From DATJSN01 sp035504095 (GTDB lineage: Bacteria; Planctomycetota; Phycisphaerae; WQYP01), in NCBI GenBank assembly GCA_035504095.1, contig DATJSN010000017.1, positions 1 to 18,872 on the forward strand: a stretch of DNA of 18,872 bases. Direction: 5' to 3'. Shown here one piece after another: positions 1 to 6,771 of the stretch (position 1 is its first letter; every line of letters begins with the position of its first letter). The notes under the pieces are model-generated. The model was not told the DNA's origin and made no database searches. It saw only the letters and a program-made list of their open reading frames with translations. Made by a program: the position numbers and the translations under genes.

Positions 1-354
1 GACTGGCCGGACCGCGCCCGAGCCGCATTCACGGCATTGGCCGATCAACGTGATCAGGATGCACAAGATATCGGCGTTATGCTGCTAACGGATATTCGCC
101 GGATTTTCACCGAGCAGCGCATCGAACGGATTTTATCCACAAGGTTGGTGCATACCCTGAATGCCATGGCCGATCGCCCATGGTCCGAACTTCATAATGG
201 CCAACCAATAAATCAGGCTTGGCTGGCGATCAAACTTCGAGCCTTTGATATTCTTCCGCGACCAATGCGGGTAAAGGAAAATATCGTTAGAGGGTATTTT
301 CTGACTGCCTTCAGTGAGGCTTTCGAGAGGTATTTAGAGCCTCTAGCAAAATGA
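1..354 (+). CDS. C-terminal fragment of a DUF3631 primase/helicase-type protein (5' end outside window)
   Basis: The frame is open from the first base, so the gene begins upstream; 117 residues are visible. They match the DUF3631 pattern as I know it: an early WPDRARAAFTALAD, then a D-I-G-V-M-L-L-x-D-I-R-x-I-F segment, S-T-R-L-V, R-P-W-S-E-L, and a final GYFLTAFSEAFERYL. This domain usually forms the C-terminus of primase/helicase proteins of phages, satellites and integrated elements. The last codons (EPLAK and the TGA stop) lie inside the left terminal repeat of the element at 336-540, so the natural tail may have been replaced by the insertion. The next + strand gene (718-1101) also looks phage-derived. 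The family call is fairly sure; the role in replication is inferred from the family. Confidence 0.72.
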   Translation, partial: DWPDRARAAFTALADQRDQDAQDIGVMLLTDIRRIFTEQRIERILSTRLVHTLNAMADRPWSELHNGQPINQAWLAIKLRAFDILPRPMRVKENIVRGYFLTAFSEAFERYLEPLAK

Positions 355-540
355 GGCGGGAGCCGCGTTTGGTCTCCAAGTGGACAGATGCAAGGAAGAG
401 CGACGAGTGTATATTCGAAAGATAATATGGCGAGGAGTGATGACGCCGCAGATGGCCGCTTGGAGGCCAAACCCTTCGGGACGAGGCTTTCTGGCCCCGA
501 ATCCGACGTCGCGGCCTTGTCTCATTTTGTTAGAGGCTCT
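336..540. mobile_element. MITE-like element A, 205 bp, no coding capacity
   Basis: The left end (336-355) and right end (521-540) are inverted copies matching at 19 of 20 positions; the right end reads agagcctctaacaaaatgag in reverse complement. If the repeat is taken from its GAG, both sides are flanked by TTA (334-336 and 540-542), a possible 3-bp target duplication. Inside, 368-380 (tttggtctccaag) pairs with 459-471 over 13 positions with one G-T pair. The core 426-450 forms a hairpin with a GGCG/CGCC stem and the 11-base loop aggagtgatga. No convincing gene lies within. The left end supplies the stop of the DUF3631 fragment. It is related to the copies at 3721 and 6772. A transposase-dependent element is the likeliest explanation, but its parent is not in the window. 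Confidence 0.7.
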
Positions 541-562
541 TAGGAAAAAATCTAAGCGCTAC

Positions 563-688
563 AGCGCAACAACCCCTGAAAATATAGATGTTTCCTCCAC
601 TATTAAGGGCGCAACAAGCACTAATCATGTTACGGATCAGAAAGTGCGAAATACTCTATAAAATAAGCCTTTGTTACGTTGTTGCGCT
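563..688. repeat. GCGCAACAA repeats upstream of the HTH gene
   Basis: The spacer 541-717 contains agcgcaacaac at 563-573, its exact inverse at 678-688, and a further direct copy of gcgcaacaa at 609-617. The arms are about 100 bp apart, so they suit paired protein-binding sites better than a terminator. They end 29 bp before the ATG of the small HTH protein, which makes an autoregulatory operator possible. That role is inference. The spacer is AT-rich (for example tataaa at 657-662), but I see no clear -35 partner. Apart from these repeats I see nothing gene-like in it. Confidence 0.35.
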
Positions 689-717
689 TAGAAGGCCCAA
701 AATTGGAGAAAAAAAAT

Positions 718-1101
718 ATGCCTGGTAAAATAATGAATCCTGACTCCAAGATCGTTGGCGAACTTGCCGCGGCGGGATGCAGCAACTCTGAGATCGCTGA
801 TATATTAGGCTGTTCTGAAAAGATGATAGGCTCAAGGCGCTTTGCCGCCATTCTCGCCAAAAATCGGGCCGAAGTGCGCAAACATCTGCGCCAGGTCCAA
901 ATCGAAGCGGCGTTGGGAGGCAGTGTCATGATGATGATATGGCTGGGACGGCAATTGCTCGGCCAGACCAGTGAGAATGATATATCGGTCGATAGTGATC
1001 CTGAGCAACTGATTGTGGTGTTGGATGAGAAGCAGAAGAAAAAGGACGAAATGATTGAAGGCGATATGGTGCCGGTGAATGAAATGGTGACGCCGCCCTG
1101 A
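718..1101 (+). CDS. Small helix-turn-helix protein, phage terminase small subunit-like
   Basis: The 127-residue protein starts at ATG 718, supported by GGAG at 705-708 nine bases upstream; in-frame TTG codons further up lack a site. Residues 14-41 (ELAAAGCSNSEIADILGCSEKM...) form a recruited helix-turn-helix of the kind found in DNA-packaging small subunits. They are followed by a basic R-A-E-V-R-K-H-L-R segment (50-58) and the hallmark M-M-M-I-W-L-G-R-Q-L-L-G-Q (71-83). I recall this IWLGKQxLGQ pattern from phage terminase small subunit-like and related prophage proteins. The C-terminal third is acidic and lysine-rich and shows no known domain. No large terminase or structural gene follows, so it is probably an isolated remnant. 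A transcription regulator remains possible. Confidence 0.55.
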   Translation: MPGKIMNPDSKIVGELAAAGCSNSEIADILGCSEKMIGSRRFAAILAKNRAEVRKHLRQVQIEAALGGSVMMMIWLGRQLLGQTSENDISVDSDPEQLIVVLDEKQKKKDEMIEGDMVPVNEMVTPP

Positions 1102-1141
1102 AATCTTCTCGAAAAATCTCTGAACTGCATCTTCACAGCGC

Positions 1142-1159
1142 GTTCGCAAATTTGCGAAC
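1142..1159. promoter_or_regulatory. Perfect 18-bp palindrome
   Basis: gttcgcaaatttgcgaac reads identically on both strands with no spacer. It lies 41 bp after the stop of the HTH gene. There is no T-run after it, so it does not look like a rho-independent terminator. A dimeric protein-binding site or a remnant of the phage-like region is possible; the binding partner is unknown. Confidence 0.4.
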
Positions 1160-1180
1160 AAGCAAAAAGTTTCTATGCGA

Positions 1181-1277
1181 CCTTTGGCGTCACCTCTGCG
1201 CCCTCTGCGTTAAAATCGTCGCCTGCCCTGAGCCCCGTCGAAGGGTGTCGTCGTGGTAAAAAAATCTCTGTGGTGAA
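1181..1277. repeat. Dispersed-repeat-like CTCTGCG / CTCTGTGGTGAA stretch
   Basis: Two CTCTGCG copies (1194-1200 and 1203-1209) are followed by ttaaaat, and later by ctctgtggtgaa at 1266-1277. I remember the pattern ctttgcg/ctctgcg...gttaa...ctctgtggtgaa as an intergenic repeat in many uncultured bacterial genomes. That match is from memory and unchecked. Another repeat-like block (1226-1245) is embedded in it. No gene is evident between 1102 and 1349. Confidence 0.35.
1226..1245. repeat. REP-like block ccctgagccccgtcgaaggg
   Basis: This 20-base block starts with CCCT and ends with AGGG, which can pair. It resembles the widespread ccctgag..gtcgaaggg family of bacterial intergenic repeats, as remembered. 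It sits inside the spacer before the PPK2 gene. Only one copy is seen in the window, so repeat status rests on recall. Confidence 0.3.
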
Positions 1278-1349
1278 TATTTTTCGGGGTTCTATTCAAT
1301 AACCGTGCGAACAGCGATAATGCCACCGTACAAATTCGGAGGCCGCGTG

Positions 1350-2180
1350 ATGAACCTGATCAAGCCGCATAAACAGGGCCGTAAACTGCGCCTGAACAAA
1401 ATTGATCCCGCTGAAACTTTTGATTTACCCGGCAAACAGAAAATTGAAAAATTTATTGAAGAAAGCACGCAGGAAATCGGGCGGTTACAGGATTTGCTTT
1501 ATGCCGATTCCACCCAGGCGCTATTGGTGGTGTTGGAAGGGATGGATACTGCAGGAAAAGATGGAACGGTTCGCAAGGTCTTCGATCACGTCAATCCGTC
1601 GGGTGTTCTCGTTAAAAGTTTCAAAGTTCCCACGCCTCTGGAGCGAGCGCATGATTTTCTCTGGCGGGTACATGACGCTGTTCCGCCGCTGGGCAAAATC
1701 GGAATTTTCAACCGTTCGCATTATGAAGACGTGCTGGTGGTAAGGGTGCACGAAGAACAGTTTTTGCCGCCGCATTTATTGCGCGATCCGAACCTGTGGA
1801 AAAAGCGTTATGCGATGATCAATGATTTTGAGTTTACGCTCGTGCAGAACGGAACCCGGATCGTCAAAATTTTCCTGCATATTTCCAAAAAAGAGCAGCG
1901 CGACAGAATGCGCGAGCGACAAACCGATCCAAACAAACACTGGAAACTTTCGGAAGATGATATTAAAGAACGGGCGTTTTGGGACCGCTATCAAAAAGTT
2001 TATGAGCGGGTGATTGAAAACACCAGCACAAAACATGCGCCCTGGTACGTTGTTCCCGCCGATCACAAATGGGTGGCTCATTATCTTGTGGCGTCGGTTG
2101 TTCGTGATGTACTCAAAGACATGAATCCTCATCCGCATAAGGTGGTTGATAAGCGGTTATTGGAAATGAAAATTGTCTGA
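1350..2180 (+). CDS. ppk2: Polyphosphate kinase 2 (PPK2) family nucleotide phosphotransferase
   Basis: PPK2 enzymes move phosphate between polyphosphate and AMP, ADP or other nucleotides in the cytoplasm. The 276-residue protein has the Walker A-like E-G-M-D-T-A-G-K-D-G (63-72), the F-N-R-S-H-Y-E-D-V-L-V-V-R-V Walker B region (120-133), and the lid with ERQTDPNKHWKLS (189-201) and FWDRYQKVYE (210-219). A single domain of this length and these motifs resembles the class III type (such as the Meiothermus enzyme), which can act on AMP and ADP; that assignment is by resemblance. ATG 1350 is chosen because GGAGG at 1338-1342 lies seven bases upstream. In-frame ATG 1320 and GTG 1305 have poorer sites. 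The permease gene follows 42 bases later on the same strand and may be co-transcribed. Confidence 0.93.
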   Translation: MNLIKPHKQGRKLRLNKIDPAETFDLPGKQKIEKFIEESTQEIGRLQDLLYADSTQALLVVLEGMDTAGKDGTVRKVFDHVNPSGVLVKSFKVPTPLERAHDFLWRVHDAVPPLGKIGIFNRSHYEDVLVVRVHEEQFLPPHLLRDPNLWKKRYAMINDFEFTLVQNGTRIVKIFLHISKKEQRDRMRERQTDPNKHWKLSEDDIKERAFWDRYQKVYERVIENTSTKHAPWYVVPADHKWVAHYLVASVVRDVLKDMNPHPHKVVDKRLLEMKIV

Positions 2181-2222
2181 CGCGGCGGTGTTAAACGCGT
2201 TTGAAGGGCAAAGCGATTCGGA

Positions 2223-2978
2223 ATGCAATTACTTTTGATTTTTTTAGCGGCATTCGCTGCGGGGTTTATCAATGCTGTTGCCGGCGGCGGCACATTTCTG
2301 ACCTTTCCGACGTTGACCGGTCCCGGCCAGCTAACCGAGAAAATGGCCAACATGACCAGCACGCTGGGAATATGGCCCGGTTCGCTGGCGTCGGTCGTAG
2401 CCGCGAAAAACGATTTTCGCGGTTTACCCTATAGTCTTCTGACGATGTATCTGGTGGTCGGGCTGATTGGTTCAATAGGAGGGGCGATTCTACTTCTGGT
2501 TACCAGAACAAGCGACTTTCGCCTGACGGTGCCGTGGCTTTTGGGGTTTGCCACGTTGATTTTCGCTGCCGGGCCGCGCATCAGCGCCTGGGCAGGCCAT
2601 GAACATGGCAAGGGAGGGCCGCGAGGCCGTTTTATGACGGGAATCATGCTTTTGGGCGTGTCCATTTATGGAGGTTATTTCGGAGCGGGCATCGGCATAT
2701 TGATGCTGGCAGCATTGAGCTTTGCGGGTCTTCGCGACATCAATCAGATAAACGCCGTCAAGGTACTGATGGCAACGGTGATCAACGGCGTGGCCAGCGT
2801 TATTTTTGCTTTCGCGGGTGTTGACTGGAGATTTGTAGGATTGATGGCGGTGGCCTCAATCGCCGGTGGATTTATTGGAATGCATTTTGCCCAGCGATTG
2901 CCGCAGAAGATATTTCGGATTCTGGTGGTGCTGACAGGCAGTGCGCTGACCGTGGCATTTTTTATCAAAAATTATTGA
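2223..2978 (+). CDS. TauE/SafE (TSUP) family membrane permease
   Basis: This is a 251-residue hydrophobic protein with about seven or eight membrane segments. The N-terminal helix carries F-A-A-G-F-I-N-A-V-A-G-G-G-T-F-L-T-F-P, the signature of the TauE/SafE family. A second related glycine-rich helix (GGYFGAGIGILMLAALS) marks the second half of the internal duplication. Members move sulfonates, sulfite or other organic anions across the inner membrane; the substrate here cannot be read from sequence. The ribosome binding site is weak (a GGA just before ATG), which fits coupling to PPK2 upstream. DUF1080 starts 50 bases after its stop. Confidence 0.9.
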   Translation: MQLLLIFLAAFAAGFINAVAGGGTFLTFPTLTGPGQLTEKMANMTSTLGIWPGSLASVVAAKNDFRGLPYSLLTMYLVVGLIGSIGGAILLLVTRTSDFRLTVPWLLGFATLIFAAGPRISAWAGHEHGKGGPRGRFMTGIMLLGVSIYGGYFGAGIGILMLAALSFAGLRDINQINAVKVLMATVINGVASVIFAFAGVDWRFVGLMAVASIAGGFIGMHFAQRLPQKIFRILVVLTGSALTVAFFIKNY

Positions 2979-3028
2979 GAAACATCTATAACTTGACATT
3001 CCTCAAGCGCACTCATAATTTCGGCGTC

Positions 3029-3739
3029 ATGGCGGATATTAGAAAAATTGTTGCTGTTGTCGTGGCGATTGCGGGTTTGTTTGTGATTACTGTTACAAGC
3101 ACAGCCGACACAAATGACGCGCAAAATTTCGCGGCTACGATGACTCCCATTACGCCCACGACGCATATCGATTTATTCAACGGCAAGGATTTAACGGGCT
3201 GGGCATTCTGGACCAAAACTGATTTAAAACCCGAACAAATCTGGACTGTCCAGGGTGGGTTGCTGGAATGTGCCGCCGAGCCAACGAGTTACATGCGTAC
3301 TTTGCAAAGCTATGAAAATTACAAGCTCACCGTAGTTTGGCGTTTTGTGAAAATCACGGCAAAGTCGAACAACATCGGGTTCCTGATTCATATGCAATTG
3401 CCCGATCAATTGCGGCCAGTGTGCATCAAATGCCAGGGACAGCATGATAATCAGGGCGGATTCTGGCTTTATCATGGGTTTACCTGCGACCAATATAAAG
3501 GGCCTAAAACGCTCCAAAACGTGCATATTCCCCGGCCGGATGACTCGAATGAAAACCCGGTGGGGCAGTGGAATACTTTTGTGCTGGTTTGCAGCGGCGG
3601 GGATGTTAAGTTTTATGTGAATGGAAAGCTCAGCAACGAACTGACTGGTTGCCGGCCTTCATCGGGCAGCATCGGCATTCAGACTGAGGGCGGACAAATT
3701 GAAGTAAGCAAAATTTATATAGAGCCTCTAACAAAATGA
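3029..3739 (+). CDS. Exported DUF1080 (3-keto-disaccharide hydrolase-type) protein
   Basis: The 236-residue protein starts with a signal peptide (MADIRKIVAVVVAIAGLFVI...) followed by one DUF1080 domain, roughly 46-233. The domain opens with the typical D-L-F-N-G-K-D-L-T-G-W (48-58) and includes S-N-N-I-G-F and a Q-W-N-T-F-V-L-V-C-x-G segment. The family has a concanavalin-like beta-sandwich; some members hydrolyse 3-keto-disaccharides, others may only bind sugar. ATG 3029 fits the signal peptide; upstream in-frame TTG 2975 would overlap the permease stop. No strong ribosome binding site is visible. The final EPLTK and TGA come from the element end at 3721, in the same frame as at the DUF3631 fragment. 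DUF1080 proteins often end near a hydrophobic-x-P-L, so little or nothing may have been lost. Confidence 0.85.
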   Translation: MADIRKIVAVVVAIAGLFVITVTSTADTNDAQNFAATMTPITPTTHIDLFNGKDLTGWAFWTKTDLKPEQIWTVQGGLLECAAEPTSYMRTLQSYENYKLTVVWRFVKITAKSNNIGFLIHMQLPDQLRPVCIKCQGQHDNQGGFWLYHGFTCDQYKGPKTLQNVHIPRPDDSNENPVGQWNTFVLVCSGGDVKFYVNGKLSNELTGCRPSSGSIGIQTEGGQIEVSKIYIEPLTK

Positions 3740-3750
3740 GACGGGGCCGT
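3721..3750. mobile_element. Isolated end of the inverted-repeat element
   Basis: 3721-3740 is identical to the inverse of the right end of element A. The match extends over 3721-3750 with 27 of 30 positions equal to A's right end read in reverse complement. No partner end is found before the GH28 gene or anywhere within 3 kb, so this is a truncated copy. It overlaps the last codons of the DUF1080 gene and supplies the stop codon. The 25 bases after it, up to 3775, hold nothing I recognise. Confidence 0.65.
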
Positions 3751-3775
3751 GCCGCCGGATGCAAAATAAAGCTCG

Positions 3776-5167
3776 TCATTCCTGCGCAGGTTTCGATTGA
3801 ACTGAACTGCCGTTAATTGTGACATTTTGATAGACCAAATGACTTACGTGCTGAATAGTGCTGGTACGCTGGATGCCGGTGAACGTGCAGTTGGAAAGAG
3901 TAATTGAACCGATGGGATCATTTTCCAGGCCTACCAGGTCCAAAACCTGTGGGACGCTTTTATCAGAGACGTTATTGAGGGTGATTCCGGTGACGACCGG
4001 CGGAACCGAGCCGCCGGATTCGTGTTCGCCGGAGTAAGACATGTTGATGAATACCACAGCATTATTGAATTGACCGGTGACATTATCGACATTGATGTCC
4101 TTAATATAGCCGCCGCGCTGCATGCTGGTTTTCAGGTAAAGCACGTAACGAACGCCTTTCCATTTTTCGCCGCCGGCATCGGTGGCGAGGTTATAGCCAA
4201 AGACGTGCGCAATCCCTTCGGTTTGTTCGCTTCCACAGGCGATCATTCCCCACGGGCCGTGAAACTGCGTGTTTATGACAACAATGTTCTGGCTGGGCCG
4301 ATGCACTCTTTGTGTGTCGGGATCGCGGCCTGATTTAATGGCGATATCATCGTCTCCTGCGCCCAGGTCGCAATTTTCGATGACCACGTTATCGCAGCCA
4401 TCCGGATCGCAGCCGTCGGTATGGGCCGCCGAACTTAACGTGGTGACATGATCGACAATGACATTTGTGCTGAGCGTCGGATGCATCTGCCACCAATGCG
4501 CATTCTGAATAGTGATTCCCTGGATCAGCACATTCGTGCAATTGTAGGGTTCCACGAATGCCGTGCCCAGGGGATGTTCGGGTCCGAATATTCTTTGGGC
4601 GATCGGGACGGAATTTTTTTCCATCTGCACCAGCCGGTTCCAATTGGCGCCGACTTGTTTATTCCATTTGGCGGTGAGTGTGCCATCAAGGATGCCATCG
4701 CCGGTTATGCCGATGTTGGCGGCGCCGTTGGCATAGATCAGAGGCGAAAAATTGATCAAATCGATTCCCTGATTCCGCGTAGGCTCGAGCGGATATTCGC
4801 TTTCATCGCCATCGAACATCAGAACGGCGCCTTTTTCAAGGTGCAGATCCACATTGCTCTTAAGTAAGATCGCGCCGGTCAGATAAGTTCCGGCCGGCAC
4901 AACGACGTGGCCGCCGCCGGCGGCGTTGCAGGCGGAAATAGCGGCGGAAAACGCAGATGTATTGTCGGTTTTGCCGTCGCCGGCAGCGCCATAAGAGAGA
5001 ACGGAAAAAGTTTTGTCGGGAAAAACCGGCGGTTTGGCCTGGGCAACGATTTGATTGGCCAATGGCCAGGGCAGCATATCCGCCGCGCGCAATAACGCCG
5101 CATGGGCTAATATGGCCGCGACACAGAGCGCCGGAGTTGCGAACAACTTACAGATTATTTGCCTCAT
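3776..5167 (-). CDS. GH28 family pectinase-type glycoside hydrolase, copy 1
   Basis: GH28 enzymes hydrolyse galacturonic-acid linkages in pectin by an inverting mechanism with aspartates. The 463-residue protein has a signal peptide (to about residue 29) and the pectate-lyase-3-like opening FSVLSYGAAGDGKTDNT (54-70). The right-handed beta-helix carries H-T-D-G (249-252), G-D-D-D-I-A-I-K-S-G (271-280) and C-G-S-E (311-314). The usual G-H-G of fungal endo-enzymes is replaced by the GSE type common in bacterial members, and Y-L-K (344-346) stands where R-I-K is usual. ATG 5167 has AGGA seven bases upstream. It is the second gene of a two-gene - strand unit, 58 bases after copy 2. Exact substrate (polygalacturonan, rhamnogalacturonan or other) is not determined. 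Confidence 0.9.
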   Translation of the reverse strand: MRQIICKLFATPALCVAAILAHAALLRAADMLPWPLANQIVAQAKPPVFPDKTFSVLSYGAAGDGKTDNTSAFSAAISACNAAGGGHVVVPAGTYLTGAILLKSNVDLHLEKGAVLMFDGDESEYPLEPTRNQGIDLINFSPLIYANGAANIGITGDGILDGTLTAKWNKQVGANWNRLVQMEKNSVPIAQRIFGPEHPLGTAFVEPYNCTNVLIQGITIQNAHWWQMHPTLSTNVIVDHVTTLSSAAHTDGCDPDGCDNVVIENCDLGAGDDDIAIKSGRDPDTQRVHRPSQNIVVINTQFHGPWGMIACGSEQTEGIAHVFGYNLATDAGGEKWKGVRYVLYLKTSMQRGGYIKDINVDNVTGQFNNAVVFINMSYSGEHESGGSVPPVVTGITLNNVSDKSVPQVLDLVGLENDPIGSITLSNCTFTGIQRTSTIQHVSHLVYQNVTINGSSVQSKPAQE

Positions 5168-5225
5168 GGCATTTTCCTATACATCCATAATTATCCGGGA
5201 CGGAAAATATTGCAGGATAAAAATT

Positions 5226-6629
5226 TTAATCGGGCGATTTCATTGCCCGCCCGTTAATCGTGACATTGTGCACGATTAAGTCGACATTCTGGACGAGATT
5301 TTCATCCTGCGCAATGTTTATAAACGTGCTATCGGTAAGGGTGAAGGCTTTGATTGGATCATTGGGCAAACCGATCATGTTCAAAACATAGGGCGCGCTG
5401 GCGTCGGTAATGTTGCTGAGAGTGATATTTTCCACCCGCGGCGGTGAAGGGCCTGTTTCGCCGTTATAGGTCATTGTGGCGTGAACGATTCCACCGGTGA
5501 AAACGCCGGTGATTTTGTCGAGGTTAATATCCTCAATGTAGCCTCCGCGGCGCGAATTAGATTTAAGGTACAGGAGATAACGGACGCCAGGGTGATCACC
5601 GTTCTGAGACGTGGAAAGATTGTAGGCAAATACATGCGCCACGCCGTCCGATTGTTCACTGCCGCAGGAAATCATTCCCCAGGTTCCGTGAAACGTGCAG
5701 TTGATGACCACAATGTTTTCGCTGGGACGATGTGTGCGCTGGCTGTCGAAATTTCGGCCGGCTTTTATGGCGATGTCGTCGTCGCCAGTGCTGAAATTAC
5801 AGTTTTCAATGATCACGTTTTTAGAACCTTCCGGGTCGCAGCCATCGGAATTGCCCGCGGTGCTGTTGGTGGTTACATGATCCACGATGACATTGGTGCA
5901 GAGCAGGGGATGAATTTGCCAGAAAAATGAGTTGCGTATGGTAATGCCCTGAATCAACACGTTCGTGGAATTGTAAGGCTCGAGGAAGACAGTGCGTAGA
6001 GGAAACCGCGGTCCAAAGACGCGCTGTGCGATTGGCACGCCGTCATGCCCCATTTTTTCCAGCAATTCCCAGGCACCGTACGCGTCCCAGTTCCAAATTT
6101 GGGTCAAGGCACCGTCGAGCGTGCCGCTGCCGGTAATGGCGACGTTGGTGGCATTCGGGATATAGACCAGGGGCGAGAAATTCATCAGGTCGATCCCCTG
6201 ATAGCGGGTGGGTTCGAGAGGATATTCCCTTTCCAGTTCGCTGAACATCAGGATGGAGCCCTTTTCCAGGTGTAAATCGACATTGCTTTTAAGGAGAATG
6301 GCTCCGGTCAGATAGGTTCCGGCGGGGACCACGACGTGGCCGCCGCCGGCAGCGTTACATGCGGAAATAGCCCTGGCAAACGCCGCTGTATCGTCGGTTT
6401 TTCCATCGCCGACGGCGCCGAAGGAAATAACAGAAAAGATTTGATTGGGGAAAACCGGCGGTTTAACCTGGGATAGAATCTGATTGGCCAGGGGCCAGGG
6501 AAGGGCGCTATTTACCGGCGAAAGATCGACACAAATAAACAGCAAAAGGATTAAGGCGAGCGCCAGCACGGCCAAGGGAATGTTATTACCAGGAGAGTGT
6601 TCGATTTTCCCGCCATTCCAGTGTGCCAT
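5226..6629 (-). CDS. GH28 family pectinase-type glycoside hydrolase, copy 2
   Basis: This 467-residue paralogue of the next gene in the unit shares long near-identical stretches, for example VVVPAGTYLTGAILLKSNVD (99-118) and the PWPLANQI...KPPVFP opening. Catalytic aspartates are in N-S-D-G (260-263) and G-D-D-D-I-A-I-K-A-G (282-291), followed by a C-G-S-E. The N-terminus has about 16 polar residues before a hydrophobic stretch (17-33), so it may be a signal peptide or an anchor. ATG 6629 is chosen because GAGGA lies six bases upstream; an in-frame ATG at 6674 adds 15 residues without a good site. The gene is first in the two-gene unit. Its promoter must lie between 6630 and roughly 6771, before element B. 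Confidence 0.9.
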   Translation of the reverse strand: MAHWNGGKIEHSPGNNIPLAVLALALILLLFICVDLSPVNSALPWPLANQILSQVKPPVFPNQIFSVISFGAVGDGKTDDTAAFARAISACNAAGGGHVVVPAGTYLTGAILLKSNVDLHLEKGSILMFSELEREYPLEPTRYQGIDLMNFSPLVYIPNATNVAITGSGTLDGALTQIWNWDAYGAWELLEKMGHDGVPIAQRVFGPRFPLRTVFLEPYNSTNVLIQGITIRNSFFWQIHPLLCTNVIVDHVTTNSTAGNSDGCDPEGSKNVIIENCNFSTGDDDIAIKAGRNFDSQRTHRPSENIVVINCTFHGTWGMISCGSEQSDGVAHVFAYNLSTSQNGDHPGVRYLLYLKSNSRRGGYIEDINLDKITGVFTGGIVHATMTYNGETGPSPPRVENITLSNITDASAPYVLNMIGLPNDPIKAFTLTDSTFINIAQDENLVQNVDLIVHNVTINGRAMKSPD

Positions 6630-6771
6630 GAAACTTCCTCGTGCCGGCCTGTAATCCACAGGCAAACAATGCAATGTTTATGATAACAAGGTATGTGAAA
6701 ATTATTTATTTAATGGCTTTTTATTGTCCACCATTGAATATTTAGCCCCTGTTTTGCCGAATTATAGACTC

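Noticed and set aside
380..661. A 93-codon + strand open frame across element A
   Set aside because: It runs through the hairpins and the terminal repeat into the spacer and has no ribosome site or recognisable sequence.
630..1136. Long open frame on the - strand across the HTH gene
   Set aside because: It is antisense to a protein with recognisable motifs and a good ribosome site, and its own translation looks like no family.
2993..3019. TTGACA with CATAAT upstream of the DUF1080 gene as a promoter
   Set aside because: The spacing is only 15 bp and the start codon would lie about ten bases after the -10, so I do not call it.
5481..5930. A 149-codon + strand open frame inside GH28 copy 2, with a similar one inside copy 1
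   Set aside because: Both are antisense to conserved GH28 motifs and mirror each other because the genes are duplicates.
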